NCBI GenBank assembly: GCA_009773415.1
Contig: WSNO01000019.1
Span: 1 to 64,000 of the forward strand
From: Nitrospirota bacterium
GTDB taxonomy: Bacteria; Nitrospirota; Thermodesulfovibrionia; Thermodesulfovibrionales; Dissulfurispiraceae
Reading direction: 5' to 3'
DNA: 64,000 nucleotides
This document shows positions 32,607-42,391 of the stretch, one piece after another (position 1 is the stretch's first letter; the number at the start of each line of letters is the position of its first letter). The position numbers and the translations under genes are program-made. Below the pieces are notes generated by a model that was given only the letters and a program-made list of their open reading frames with translations, was not told the DNA's origin and searched no databases.

Positions 32607-34586
32607 TTACATCCGATACGGATCGGCATCAGCCACAACGCGAACGCGTCTTTCGCGCTCAAACATTTTCTGGACTGAACGTGCAAGGTCTCCCGATGTC
32701 TTTCTGTCGGACGTCTTTATCAGAATCTGCCAGCACCGGCGGAAGCCTTTCAGTCCGGACGGGAGTTCCAGAGGTCCCAGAATCTGTGAGGTGTCTTTTC
32801 GCTGTTCGCCCAAAAATGTGTCAAGCTGTTTTGTGATCCGTTCGTCGTTTGCATAATGCACGGAAAGCCGCAGGAGACGTGAGAAGGGCGGATAGTGCAA
32901 AAGCCTGCGCTGCTGGAGTTCATGTGATAAAAAGCCATTGTAATCAAGGCGTCCAATGCATCTGATCAGCGGTTCCCGGCTGTTGCGTGTCTGGATGAAG
33001 AGCGTGCCTCCCGGCTTAACGCAATGAAGAACCTGCACAACATCCTGAAACGTGCGTTCGTGCGCCCGGAAGTCCGGCTGCGAAAGGGTGGCGTCGATGG
33101 AAAGTACAATTGCAGCAGCATACCCATGCTGAGTTCCTGATCGCACCGCATACTCGGTTCCGACGACAAGGGGCGCAAGCTCTGCAAACAGAATATTCTC
33201 GCCGGAGTCGCCGCCGTTCTTTTCCATGATAACCGCGTCCTGCCCGAGCACTTCCGCTATTTCGTCGCGGATGCGCTCGGTTCCGGCACCGACCGGGTGC
33301 AGTGAAACTCCTGCGCATGAAGGGCATTGCTCCGGCAGCTCGCTCTTCGCCATGCACAGGCGGCAGTCGAGTCTGTTTGCAGACTTGTGGAATACGAGGG
33401 CGTTTGAGCAGGTATTGCACCTGATGAGTTCGCCGCAGTCCCGGCATTGCAGAAGCGAATAGCCTTTTCTGTTGATCAGAAACAGAACACGCTCGTGCGT
33501 CTTGAGATAGCCTCGAACTGTCCGAACTACTTCATGAGCAAGCTGTTTCTGCGTGTGCCCTTTGCGGGGGGGCGGCGGAACAATCCGAATTTCAGGCCGT
33601 CTTTCAGTCCCTCGCTTCGTCTTTTGATGGTCGAGCGGATGATACTTCCCAATCTGCACATTGTATGCAGACTCGACGGACGGACAGGAAGAGGCAAGAA
33701 CAACGCACGACTTTTCGAGATATCCGCGCATTACGGCGACATCCCGCCCATGATAGTGCAATCCTTCTTCAGCCTTGTATGCTGAGTTATGCTCGTCGTC
33801 AACGATGATAATGGAGGTTTTGGGCAACGGAGCCAGAACTGCCGAGCGTGTTCCCAGGACAATATCGGCTTCACCTGACCGAATGCGGTGGACTGCCCGG
33901 ATTCTTTGATTCGGCGTCATTTTGCTGTGCAAGACGACGGAGCGTTCCGGTACAAGCATCCTGAGCAGAGGGGCATAGCGCTCAAGAAAGTGGAACTCCG
34001 GAACAATGAGCAGAATGCCCGTCATTGTTGAAACGCTGTTCCTCAGCAGTTCCTGAATGAAAGCATGCGTTCCCAAAGCGACGGGGGCATGGTAGAGATA
34101 TGTCCGGTAAGCGTTGCCGCGAACTGTATCGAGTACTCTTTGGATGCTGGCGAGTTCGTCGCCCCCTAGCAGCAGCATCTCAGGTTCCGCAGCCGCAGGG
34201 AGCGGTTTTCGTGTCTTTCTGAGCACTCCCGCCTTTGCGACTGCATCTTCAAAAAAACAACTTTTCAGTGCAAGGCCTGCCGGAACGAGATAATAGTCCG
34301 CCAGCCACTGCACCAGCTTCATGCCGGCAGGTGACCAGAAATAGCCGCCCGCGGTTTCTATAGCTTTTAATCGCGATTCATCAGGCATCTCTCTGTGCGC
34401 CCGTTCCATATCTTTGTGATGCTTGTATACTGCCACGACGACTCCGGACGTCACACGTCGCCCTAACCCGGCCTGAACAATGCGACCGCTCAGGTTCTCC
34501 GGAGCATCGTCATTCACCCGGTAGGTGAGCGGAGGCAGTTTTTGAGGAAATATGACGTCAGCAAACATCGGCATACGCATAAGCAT
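32607..34586 (-). CDS. priA: Primosomal protein N' (PriA) with degenerate helicase motifs
   Basis: About 659 residues with PriA architecture: an N-terminal 3'-DNA-binding domain, winged helix, helicase core and two zinc sites of eight cysteines (CRDC, CNTC, CRLC, CPSC). PriA restarts stalled replication forks. The ATPase looks inactive: where the family has GVTGSGKTEVYL, this protein has HAPVALGTHAFI (near residue 166); motif II is DDEH; the helicase GTQMxAKGHDF segment is GTEYAVRSGTQHG; and the QVxGRAGR motif is QVLHCVKPGG. GTERI and PDFRAHERTFQ are kept. Starts at 34586, 34580, 34574 and 34568 are all possible and none has a clear ribosome site. The frame is uninterrupted, so it is not a pseudogene by frame. 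Confidence 0.88.
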   Translation of the reverse strand: MLMRMPMFADVIFPQKLPPLTYRVNDDAPENLSGRIVQAGLGRRVTSGVVVAVYKHHKDMERAHREMPDESRLKAIETAGGYFWSPAGMKLVQWLADYYLVPAGLALKSCFFEDAVAKAGVLRKTRKPLPAAAEPEMLLLGGDELASIQRVLDTVRGNAYRTYLYHAPVALGTHAFIQELLRNSVSTMTGILLIVPEFHFLERYAPLLRMLVPERSVVLHSKMTPNQRIRAVHRIRSGEADIVLGTRSAVLAPLPKTSIIIVDDEHNSAYKAEEGLHYHGRDVAVMRGYLEKSCVVLASSCPSVESAYNVQIGKYHPLDHQKTKRGTERRPEIRIVPPPPRKGHTQKQLAHEVVRTVRGYLKTHERVLFLINRKGYSLLQCRDCGELIRCNTCSNALVFHKSANRLDCRLCMAKSELPEQCPSCAGVSLHPVGAGTERIRDEIAEVLGQDAVIMEKNGGDSGENILFAELAPLVVGTEYAVRSGTQHGYAAAIVLSIDATLSQPDFRAHERTFQDVVQVLHCVKPGGTLFIQTRNSREPLIRCIGRLDYNGFLSHELQQRRLLHYPPFSRLLRLSVHYANDERITKQLDTFLGEQRKDTSQILGPLELPSGLKGFRRCWQILIKTSDRKTSGDLARSVQKMFERERRVRVVADADPYRM

Positions 34587-34625
34587 ACCGGATTGGAAAA
34601 TAAGGAAACAAGGGAGATCTGTTCG

Positions 34626-34655
34626 TTGACAAGGTTTCGGATGAGCGAGTAAGAT
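34626..34655 (+). promoter_or_regulatory. Promoter of clpC
   Basis: A perfect TTGACA at 34626-34631 and TAAGAT at 34650-34655 are 18 bases apart, 43 bases before the clpC ATG. No CIRCE-type or CtsR-type repeat is obvious by eye around it. Confidence 0.5.
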
Positions 34656-34697
34656 CAAGAGAAAGGGCAGGGCAATTGCAGTTCAAAGGAGCAGACA

Positions 34698-37151
34698 ATG
34701 TTTGAAAAATTTACCGATAAAGGCCGCAAGATTATTATCTATGCAAAAGAAGAGGCTGAGAAGCGCAGCAATGATTATCTCGGCACGGAGCACCTGCTCC
34801 TCGCGATTCTGCGAGAGGAGGATGGCATTCCCATCACCATGATGAAAAAGATGGGACTGAACATTGAAGAGCTTCGGTATGAGATAGAGCGGAACCTGCC
34901 TGCCGGCACGAATGTTCTGTCGTTCGGTGACATCCCGTTTACGCCACGCGCCAAGAAAGTGCTTGAACTGGGCATTGAAGAAGCTCGGTTGCTCGGCCAT
35001 GCGCACATCGGAAGTGAACATCTTCTTCTTGGATTGATCCGCGAGGACGAGGGGGTCGGCGGCAAGACGCTCAGAAACCTTGGAGCAAATCTGCTCGGTG
35101 CTCGCCAGCTGGCTATTAACCTGTCCATCAAGCCGCAGTTCCAGCAGGCTCATACGCGTGAGCGGGGCAAGAAGTCCAATACGCCGGCGCTTGATGAGTT
35201 TGGGCGCGATCTGACTGCGCTTGCAGCAGAGGGCAAGCTTGACCCGGTTATCGGACGTATGGACGAAATCGAACGCGTCATTCAGGTGCTCGGACGACGT
35301 CTGAAGAATAATCCGGCTGTTATCGGCGAGCCGGGGGTGGGCAAGACCGCCATAGTTGAAGGACTTGCTCAGAAAATTGTTATGGGAGACGTTCCGGATA
35401 TCCTTTCCGGCAAGCGTATTATTTCACTCGATCTTGGAGCTCTTATTGCAGGAACCAAGTACAGAGGTCAGTTCGAAGAACGTCTGAAAGCGGTCATGCG
35501 CGAGATTCTGCAGTCTGAGAACGTAATTCTGTTCATCGATGAATTCCATACTATTGTCGGCGCCGGCGCTGCGGAAGGTTCGGTGGATGCTTCCAATATG
35601 CTGAAGCCTGCTTTGTCGCGCGGCGAACTGCAGTGTATCGGTGCAACTACTCCCGATGAGTATCGCAAGCATATTGAAAAGGACGGTGCCCTTGAGCGCC
35701 GCTTCCAGCCGATTCATGTGGAGGCGCCGACTGTTGATACTACCATCGACATCCTGAAGGGTATCCGCCAGAAGTATGAAAGCCATCACAAGGTGATGAT
35801 AAGCGACGAAGCCCTTGTTGCAGCGGCCAGGCTTTCAGACCGATATGTTGCCGACCGCTTTCTGCCGGACAAGGCTATTGATGTCATGGACGAGACCGGC
35901 TCACGTATCAAGCTCAAGAAGTCGGTCGTACCGGAAGATCTTCGTGAGATGGAAACAGAGCTTATTCAGCTTGCAAAGGAAAAGACGCTCTATGTCCGTC
36001 TGCATGACATCGAAAAGGCGCAACATATCCGTGCACAGGAAGACAAGCTCAAAAAACTGTATGAGGTCCAGTACCGTAAATGGAAGGACTCTCAGACGCG
36101 GGATGTGCCGCTGGTCAGCGTTGAAGACATCTCCTACACCGTGGCAAAGATGACCGGTATTCCGCTGTACAAGCTGGAAGAAACCGAAACAGAGAAGCTG
36201 CTTCGCATGGAGGAACTTCTTCATATGCGGATTGTCGGTCAGGATGATGCGATCAAGAGTGTGTCGCGTGCTATCAGAAGGTCTCGCGCGGGACTGAAAA
36301 GCAAAAACCGTCCGATTGGGTCGTTCTTCTTCCTTGGACCGACCGGCGTCGGGAAAACCGAACTTGCCAAGGCACTTGCTGGATTCATGTTCAATGACGA
36401 AAGCGCACTCATCAAGATTGACATGTCTGAATATATGGAGCGGTTTGCCGTTTCCCGTCTTGCGGGTGCTCCGCCCGGGTATGTCGGCTATGAAGAAGGC
36501 GGACAGCTGACTGAGAAGGTTCGCAAGCGGCCGTATTCGGTGATACTGTTTGATGAGATCGAAAAGGCGCATCAGGATGTCTTCAATGTACTGCTTCAGA
36601 TTCTTGATGAGGGAGTGCTTTCAGACAGCTATGGCCGGAAGGTCGACTTCAAGAATACCATTATCATCATGACATCGAACCTCGGAGCCAGAATCATTGA
36701 AAGGGCGACGCCGCTCGGATTCACGAAAGCATCTGATGCTGATACATACTCGAAGATTAAAGATAATGTCTTGTCTGAGCTGAAGAAGACATTCAATCCT
36801 GAGTTTCTGAATCGTGTCGACGAAACGGTGGTCTTCCACCCGCTGCAGAGGGAACATTTGCTTTCGATCGTCGATCTGCTCCTTGCGGAGACGAATCAGA
36901 AACTCGCAGAGCATGCGCTTTCGATTGATGTTTCCCAGGCGGTGAAAGAGTGGCTGCTGACCAAGTATTATCAGCCTGCTTACGGGGCGCGTCCTATGCG
37001 CCGGGCGATTGACAAGGAGATCGAGAATCCGCTCTCTGAAGAGATTCTGAAAGGTCATTTTCTGAATACAACCGTGATAAAGGTCGTTCTCGAAAATGAA
37101 CAGGTTGTCTTCAGCGAAGCGAAAGATTCGGTGCTTGCCTCGGTAAATTAG
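34698..37151 (+). CDS. clpC: ATP-dependent Clp protease ATPase subunit ClpC
   Basis: An 817-residue AAA+ unfoldase. Two Clp_N repeats fill residues 1-145; AAA1 has [15 protein letters not shown] near 210 and [15 protein letters not shown]; a middle region of about 60 residues (near 410-470) is ClpC-like and far shorter than the ClpB coiled coil; AAA2 has [15 protein letters not shown] near 548 and [16 protein letters not shown] near 675 supplies the hydrophobic loop that docks on ClpP, so partnership with ClpP is likely; no clpP is in the window. AAGGAG precedes the ATG, and a good hairpin terminator follows the stop. Confidence 0.93.
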   Translation: MFEKFTDKGRKIIIYAKEEAEKRSNDYLGTEHLLLAILREEDGIPITMMKKMGLNIEELRYEIERNLPAGTNVLSFGDIPFTPRAKKVLELGIEEARLLGHAHIGSEHLLLGLIREDEGVGGKTLRNLGANLLGARQLAINLSIKPQFQQAHTRERGKKSNTPALDEFGRDLTALAAEGKLDPVIGRMDEIERVIQVLGRRLKNNPAVIGEPGVGKTAIVEGLAQKIVMGDVPDILSGKRIISLDLGALIAGTKYRGQFEERLKAVMREILQSENVILFIDEFHTIVGAGAAEGSVDASNMLKPALSRGELQCIGATTPDEYRKHIEKDGALERRFQPIHVEAPTVDTTIDILKGIRQKYESHHKVMISDEALVAAARLSDRYVADRFLPDKAIDVMDETGSRIKLKKSVVPEDLREMETELIQLAKEKTLYVRLHDIEKAQHIRAQEDKLKKLYEVQYRKWKDSQTRDVPLVSVEDISYTVAKMTGIPLYKLEETETEKLLRMEELLHMRIVGQDDAIKSVSRAIRRSRAGLKSKNRPIGSFFFLGPTGVGKTELAKALAGFMFNDESALIKIDMSEYMERFAVSRLAGAPPGYVGYEEGGQLTEKVRKRPYSVILFDEIEKAHQDVFNVLLQILDEGVLSDSYGRKVDFKNTIIIMTSNLGARIIERATPLGFTKASDADTYSKIKDNVLSELKKTFNPEFLNRVDETVVFHPLQREHLLSIVDLLLAETNQKLAEHALSIDVSQAVKEWLLTKYYQPAYGARPMRRAIDKEIENPLSEEILKGHFLNTTVIKVVLENEQVVFSEAKDSVLASVN

Positions 37152-37178
37152 CGGGTAACTCTGTTCTGAACCACGCAT

Positions 37179-37215
37179 GATTGCATTCGGTGTTCCCGGA
37201 TGCAATCTGCTTTTT
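37179..37215 (+). terminator. Intrinsic terminator after clpC
   Basis: GATTGCATTCGG (37179-37190) pairs with CCGGATGCAATC (37196-37207) in a twelve-pair stem with one G-T wobble and a five-base loop, followed two bases on by CTTTTT. It begins 28 bases after the clpC stop. Confidence 0.7.
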
Positions 37216-37266
37216 ATAATCCGCTGCAGCTGCCCGGATTTATTTTGTCGCGAAAGGGTTGTTTCC

Positions 37267-37794
37267 ATGCAAAAAAAAGCTTTGATTCTTATCGCCATGT
37301 TCATTTTTGGCATAGCGGTTGTTTTTACTATAACCGGCGCTCCCGATGTCCGCCAGCCGGCGGCTGTCGTTGTCGGCAGTGCGGCCCCCGATTTTCAGCT
37401 GCAGGATCTGAACGGAAAAACCTGGAAGCTTTCCGATCTGAAAGGCAAGGTTGTGCTGATTCACTTCTGGGCGACGTGGTGTACTACCTGCGAAGCTGAG
37501 AACCCGACGCTTCAGAGACTCTATGAGGCGGAACAGGAGAGCGGGAAGATTGTGCTGCTTTCCGTACTCATTCGGGACAACGCTGAACGCGCAAAAGCAT
37601 ATATGCGCGACAATAAGCTTACCTTCCCGGTGCTGCCGGACACGAAAGCCGTCGGCACTCAGTATGGTCTTCGCGGTGTGCCGGAAACATTTCTGATCGA
37701 TAGAAACGGTATTGTGCGCGACAAGGTTATTGGCCCGAATGTATGGGATACCGCTGAAGTCCGCGCCGCACTTGCCGGGTTTGCCGGCAAGTAA
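37267..37794 (+). CDS. TlpA/ResA-like periplasmic thioredoxin
   Basis: A 175-residue thioredoxin-fold protein with an N-terminal signal or anchor helix (residues 5-24), then APDFQLQDLNGKTWKLSD, the redox motif FWATWCTTCEAENP near residue 77, and the cis-proline segment RGVPETFLIDRNG near 140. Such proteins reduce disulfides outside the membrane, often on apocytochromes before haem attachment, which would fit the CcsA and cytochrome encoded elsewhere in the window; that link is inference. The ATG at 37267 is chosen because the signal helix starts right after it. It is followed by the DUF4416 gene five bases on. Confidence 0.88.
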   Translation: MQKKALILIAMFIFGIAVVFTITGAPDVRQPAAVVVGSAAPDFQLQDLNGKTWKLSDLKGKVVLIHFWATWCTTCEAENPTLQRLYEAEQESGKIVLLSVLIRDNAERAKAYMRDNKLTFPVLPDTKAVGTQYGLRGVPETFLIDRNGIVRDKVIGPNVWDTAEVRAALAGFAGK

Positions 37795-37799
37795 GATTT

Positions 37800-38357
37800 A
37801 TGGGGAATCTGAAGATGCCCGACAGGGCGCTCTTTTTTATCAGTACGCTCTTTGCAGATTCAACGGTATTTGTTGCGGTTTGTGACGAGCTCGAAAAGAA
37901 ATTCGGGTCCATTCTCATGGAATCCCCGACGTGGCCGTGGGACTATGCTGAACACTATTCCGACGAAATGGGCAGCAAACTTTGCCGCCGGTATCTTTTT
38001 TTCGCGGCATCCGTCGGACAGGACGAGATTGCGGCTGCCAAGCTTACGACAAACGAAATTGAACAGCGTTTCACCGAGGATGGCAAGCGTCAAATAAATC
38101 TCGACCCCGGCTATCTCACACTGGCGAAAGTTGTCCTTGCGTCGACCAAGGATTATTCTCACCGGCTCTATCTTGGCAGCGGGATATTTGCCGAGCTGAC
38201 ACTCACGTATCAGCAAGGCAGGTTCTCGGGAGCCATGAACACTTACCGGGACTATCTCGATGAGCGTTCCCTTCGAGTATTTTCCCTTGCTCGCAGGCTC
38301 TTTTCCCTGCTCTTTGACAAAGAGAAGGCCGGGTCAGATCCCGCTTGCGCGCACTGA
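37800..38357 (+). CDS. DUF4416 family protein
   Basis: A 185-residue protein recognisable as DUF4416 by WPWDYAEHYSDEMGSKLCRRY near residue 41, RQINLDPGYLTLAKVVLAS near 99, and the ending FSGAMNTYRDYLDE region. The family is found mainly in anaerobic and thermophilic bacteria and has no assigned function. The ATG at 37800 lacks a ribosome site; the ATG at 37815 has GGGGA nine bases upstream and may be the real start (180 residues). The stop lies inside a nine-pair hairpin at 38329-38362. Confidence 0.85.
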   Translation: MGNLKMPDRALFFISTLFADSTVFVAVCDELEKKFGSILMESPTWPWDYAEHYSDEMGSKLCRRYLFFAASVGQDEIAAAKLTTNEIEQRFTEDGKRQINLDPGYLTLAKVVLASTKDYSHRLYLGSGIFAELTLTYQQGRFSGAMNTYRDYLDERSLRVFSLARRLFSLLFDKEKAGSDPACAH

Positions 38358-38362
38358 CCCGG
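38329..38362 (+). repeat. Inverted repeat across the DUF4416 stop codon
   Basis: CCGGGTCAG (38329-38337) and CTGACCCGG (38354-38362) are perfect nine-base arms around a 16-base GC-rich loop. A run of Ts begins 18 bases later, too far for a standard terminator. It may be a weak terminator or a REP-like element; only one copy was noticed. Confidence 0.4.
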
Positions 38363-38420
38363 ATTTATTGGTTGTCACCTTTTTTTGCCCGACATCAAAT
38401 CAACTGCTTGGGGCGTTCAC

Positions 38421-38449
38421 TTTACAATTAGAGATGGGCGAAGTACAAT
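38421..38449 (+). promoter_or_regulatory. Promoter abutting nadE
   Basis: TTTACA at 38421-38426 and TACAAT at 38444-38449 are exactly 17 bases apart. The nadE ATG starts eight bases after the -10 hexamer ends, at the expected transcription start. Confidence 0.55.
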
Positions 38450-38456
38450 CAATGGC

Positions 38457-40184
38457 ATGAAACAGGTCAGACTCGCCCTCTGTCAGATGAATCCTACTGT
38501 CGGAGATCTGGCAGGCAACACGAAAAAAATACTCTCTTTCCTCAAGGAAGCATCAGCATATCGGCCTGATTTTATCGTCTTTCCTGAACTGGCCGTCACC
38601 GGGTATCCACCGGAAGACCTCGTGTTGAAGCCTCAGTTTGTCGAGGATAATATTGCGGCGCTTGACCAGATTCGCCGAAAAGTCGGGAACTCTATTGTTA
38701 TTGCCGGTTTTATAGACAACTGTGACGGTCTGTATAACGCAGCTGCCGTTCTGCATAAACAACGAATTGTCGATATCTATCACAAAATCTATCTGCCAAA
38801 TTATGGTGTTTTTGATGAATACCGTTATTTCCGGCGTGGTTCCCGCTGCACCGTTTATGAGGCCGGTCCCGTTGTATTCGGCATCAATATCTGTGAGGAC
38901 ATCTGGAACAGCGACGGCCCCGCTGCATATCAGGCTGCCGCAGGTGCACATATCATCATCAATATCAATGCATCGCCGTACCATATGTACAAACATCGTG
39001 CACGGTTTGAGATGCTTGCGGAGCGTGCACGCGACAATGGTGTTGCAATTGCATATCTGAACATGCTCGGCGGTCAGGATGAACTGGTTTTCGATGGGCA
39101 CAGTCTTGTGCTGAATGCTGAGGGACAATTTATAACTGCCGGCAAGCGCTTTGAGGAAGAACTTATTGTAGTCGATGTTCCTGTCTTCACCAATCGCAAA
39201 CATCTGGTTGCCCGACGCCCGCGCGGTAAGACAAAACTGCTTGTCGAACGGGTTGTTATTCATTGCAACGTTCCCCGTGCTGAAACGAAGCGCCGAACTG
39301 TACCCGGCCGATCCTGCGGAGACATTCCGATGTCGCCGGCGGAAGAGGTTTACCACGCCCTTGTGCTCGGTACGCGAGATTACGTCCTGAAAAACGGCTT
39401 TACCGACGCCTGTATCGGGCTGAGCGGCGGCATCGACTCCGCTATCGTGGCAGCTATTGCGGTTGATGCAATAGGCAAAGATCATGTTCATGGCGTTTTC
39501 ATGCCTTCTCCCTTTACCTCGATAGAGAGCAGGGAAGACGTCAAAAAACTTGTCAGGAATCTTGGTATAAGCCTTGCTGATATGCCGATCACACCGATCT
39601 TCAAGGGATATCTCACGGCATTTCAGAAGCTGTTTGGAGGACGCCGGCCCGATACGACCGAGGAGAATATTCAGGCACGTATCCGCGGCAATATCCTGAT
39701 GGCGATGTCCAATAAGTTCGGCTGGCTTGTGCTTACGACAGGTAACAAGTCTGAAATGAGCGTCGGTTATGCCACACTCTATGGGGATATGGCAGGCGGT
39801 TTTGCCGTCATCAAGGATGTCCCGAAGACGCTTGTTTATACGATATCGGCATGGAGAAATCTCCATGCCGGATTCAATCTTATTCCCGGGCGCATACTGA
39901 CAAAAGAGCCGACAGCCGAATTGAAGCCGGATCAGAAAGATACCGACTCACTGCCGCCGTATGAAGTGCTCGATCCGGTTCTGAAAGCTTATATTGAGGA
40001 AGAGAAGGGTTTCGCGGAAATGGTTTCTCCATTATGCGATGCCGACTGCGTGAAGCGTATCCTGCGGATGGTGGATCTGAGCGAATACAAGCGCCGTCAG
40101 TCTCCTCCCGGCATCAAGATTACCATGCGTGCCTTCGGGAAAGATCGTCGCTTTCCCATAACAAACCGTTACAGAGGTTATTAA
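38457..40184 (+). CDS. nadE: Glutamine-dependent NAD+ synthetase
   Basis: A 575-residue two-domain enzyme converting nicotinate adenine dinucleotide to NAD+. The N-terminal nitrilase-type glutaminase (residues 1-270) has the catalytic glutamate in FPELAVTGYPPEDL, lysine in IYHKIYLPNYGVFDEYR and cysteine in INICEDIWN near 148. The C-terminal synthetase has the PP-loop IGLSGGIDSAIVAAIA near 320 and TTGNKSEMSVGYATLYGDM near 432. The frame reads upstream to 38385, but the conserved start is the ATG at 38457. No ribosome site precedes it, matching the promoter position. It overlaps the convergent pbpC by four bases. Confidence 0.97.
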   Translation: MKQVRLALCQMNPTVGDLAGNTKKILSFLKEASAYRPDFIVFPELAVTGYPPEDLVLKPQFVEDNIAALDQIRRKVGNSIVIAGFIDNCDGLYNAAAVLHKQRIVDIYHKIYLPNYGVFDEYRYFRRGSRCTVYEAGPVVFGINICEDIWNSDGPAAYQAAAGAHIIININASPYHMYKHRARFEMLAERARDNGVAIAYLNMLGGQDELVFDGHSLVLNAEGQFITAGKRFEEELIVVDVPVFTNRKHLVARRPRGKTKLLVERVVIHCNVPRAETKRRTVPGRSCGDIPMSPAEEVYHALVLGTRDYVLKNGFTDACIGLSGGIDSAIVAAIAVDAIGKDHVHGVFMPSPFTSIESREDVKKLVRNLGISLADMPITPIFKGYLTAFQKLFGGRRPDTTEENIQARIRGNILMAMSNKFGWLVLTTGNKSEMSVGYATLYGDMAGGFAVIKDVPKTLVYTISAWRNLHAGFNLIPGRILTKEPTAELKPDQKDTDSLPPYEVLDPVLKAYIEEEKGFAEMVSPLCDADCVKRILRMVDLSEYKRRQSPPGIKITMRAFGKDRRFPITNRYRGY

Positions 40185-42391
40185 TCACGCCTTTGAGCCG
40201 GGAGCCGGCTCTGCCGAGAGCCTCTCACTTCAAACGTTACAGCATCAAGAACCGAATTGTTCTTGTTTTTTACGGCAAGCAGATACTTCCCCTCTTCAGG
40301 TTTCCAGAGCACACGTTGTTCGGCTCCTGCAATCTGAAGATTGTTCAAATGCCAATGAAAATCACCTGATCCTGAGGACCGAAAAAAGAGTGCCTGATTG
40401 TCTGAGGGAATATCAGGATCCAGCGCTATGATCGTACCGTCGGGCGGATATATAATCCGGGGTCTTCCGGACTCTTCCGCGGATGAGACGGCGGAAGTCT
40501 CGGTTCCGGAGAGGAACAATTCCTGACGGGAACTGTCGTTTCGCGAGGCAAACACGACGTCATGTGCGATGACGCCTTCCGGTACCTTCGGCTGATGGCT
40601 TGGCGTGTTCCGGTGAAGCATGTTCATCAGTTCTATCCATAAGGGAGCTGCACCAGTGATGCCCGAAACATTCCACATCGGTTCGCCGTTGAAGTTGCCG
40701 ACCCACACACCGACCGTATAGCGCCTGGAGAAGCCGATGCACCAGTTGTCGCGCATATCCTTGCTGGTGCCAGTCTTTACACCAGTCCAGAAACGGGTGG
40801 CCAGCGGATTTTCGAATCCGAAGGTGAGGCTCCGGGCAGCCCGGTCAGAGAGGATATCCGCAATGATGAACGCGGCCCCTGTGTTCATGACGACCCTGGA
40901 GGGTTTCGTTTTTGCGGAGGCGGAAATCCTGAGCGGGCTCCATGTCCCGTTATTGGCGAGCGTTCGGAAGGCATTAACCAGCTCATACAGGCTTACATCG
41001 ACAGCGCCGAGGGCCATGGAGAATCCATAGTAGTCTCCGTCGTTGATATCCTCAAATCCAAGTCTGCGCAGACGTTCTGCGAAGGCATCAGGACCGACCA
41101 GCATGAGCGTCCTGACAGCAGGAATGTTCAACGAAGAGGAAAGGCTTGTCCGAACGCTCACAGGCCCCTTGAAATCGTTGTCATAGTTGCGCGGTACATA
41201 AAGGCCGGTCTCTGTGGTGATAGTAAGAGGAGAATCGTCAAGCAGGGACGCAGCGGTGAGAAGATGCTGCTCAAGCGCCAGTTCATAGAGAAACGGCTTG
41301 AGTGTGGAGCCTGCCTGTCGTTTTGCCCTGATGCCGTCCACATGGCGGGCGCTTGCATCGGCTCCCGCGCTCGCGACATATGCAAGGATTTCACCGTTTT
41401 GGTTGTCGGCGATGAGTACCGCCCCGTCGTGAACGTTCTGGTGTCTGAGCTGCCGCAGTTGGTGACTCAGCATTTCGGAAGCGGTTCGCTGTAGTTTTGC
41501 ATCCAGCGTCGTTGTCGTGCGCAAAGTCTTCGTGCTCAGCAACTGACGAGCGACATGCGGGGCAAGCGCCGCCCGTTGCCGCAGCATATAGCTGCCGTTC
41601 AGGCGGCTTGCGGAAAGTTCCTTCAGTGAGGCGCATGCCGTCGGCACTTTCATGGCTTCGGCAAGCGCGCATGCGCGGGAGGTCACGGTTTCATCGGGGG
41701 CATTGGGAGCCCGTATCAGGACAGCCAGCAGCAGGGCCTCGGCATTGCTCAGACCGTCCGGCTCCTTGTCAAACACGCCGCGGGAGACCGCAGCGATTCC
41801 CTGCAATTCTCCGCGAAACGACACAAGGTTCAGATAGGATTCGAGAATCTGTTCCTTCGTCCAGGTCTCTTCAAGATTGCGAGCCGCCCGAATCTGAACC
41901 CACTTCTGCTCCACCGAACGGCGCTTCGCGCCCTTCGGCTTCAATTCCGTATCGAGCATTGCTGCGAGCTGCATCGAAATGGTGCTGGCGCCGCGTTGCT
42001 GCCCGTTCAACAGGTTCTGAACAGCAGATGATGCGAGGGCCGTCCAGTCGACTCCCCTATGCGCATAGAAGCGCCGGTCTTCCGAGTGCAGGACCGCCGC
42101 AATCAGGGCAGGGGATATATCCTTCAAGCCTGTCCAGTCGAGCCTTCGGCCATGTGCATCGACACGAAGCTCGTGGATGATTTCTCCGTGACGATCGAGC
42201 AAAATCGCGTCAGAGCTGTGATAGCGGTTTCTTGCGTCTTCATACGAAACAAATTCAGCCGAGGCAGGCACATAGAGGCGCAGAATACAGAACGCCAGCA
42301 GGCAGCAGGCAATGCATAGCGGGCAGCGCATCAACGCGGATATAATCTCTCGTCTGTCATCCAGCAGTTGATTTCCGAATCTGTTTTTCAT
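40181..42391 (-). CDS. pbpC: Penicillin-binding protein 1C
   Basis: A 736-residue bifunctional wall enzyme. After an N-terminal membrane anchor (residues 22-40) comes a GT51 glycosyltransferase with the catalytic glutamate in VLHSEDRRFYAHRGVDW near 100 and GASTISMQLA; then a transpeptidase with the SXXK serine in RQAGSTLKPFLYEL near 362, SSSLNIPA, and KTGTS near 548; then a C-terminal BiPBP_C domain (about 650-725). It overlaps the stop of the alpha-2-macroglobulin gene by four bases, the same pairing as pbpC-yfhM in E. coli, where the macroglobulin protects the cell when the wall is breached and PbpC repairs it. Confidence 0.95.
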   Translation of the reverse strand: MKNRFGNQLLDDRREIISALMRCPLCIACCLLAFCILRLYVPASAEFVSYEDARNRYHSSDAILLDRHGEIIHELRVDAHGRRLDWTGLKDISPALIAAVLHSEDRRFYAHRGVDWTALASSAVQNLLNGQQRGASTISMQLAAMLDTELKPKGAKRRSVEQKWVQIRAARNLEETWTKEQILESYLNLVSFRGELQGIAAVSRGVFDKEPDGLSNAEALLLAVLIRAPNAPDETVTSRACALAEAMKVPTACASLKELSASRLNGSYMLRQRAALAPHVARQLLSTKTLRTTTTLDAKLQRTASEMLSHQLRQLRHQNVHDGAVLIADNQNGEILAYVASAGADASARHVDGIRAKRQAGSTLKPFLYELALEQHLLTAASLLDDSPLTITTETGLYVPRNYDNDFKGPVSVRTSLSSSLNIPAVRTLMLVGPDAFAERLRRLGFEDINDGDYYGFSMALGAVDVSLYELVNAFRTLANNGTWSPLRISASAKTKPSRVVMNTGAAFIIADILSDRAARSLTFGFENPLATRFWTGVKTGTSKDMRDNWCIGFSRRYTVGVWVGNFNGEPMWNVSGITGAAPLWIELMNMLHRNTPSHQPKVPEGVIAHDVVFASRNDSSRQELFLSGTETSAVSSAEESGRPRIIYPPDGTIIALDPDIPSDNQALFFRSSGSGDFHWHLNNLQIAGAEQRVLWKPEEGKYLLAVKNKNNSVLDAVTFEVRGSRQSRLPAQRRD

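Noticed and set aside
38553-39866. A 437-codon minus-strand frame opposite nadE
   Set aside because: Shadow of nadE; composition typical of antisense reading.
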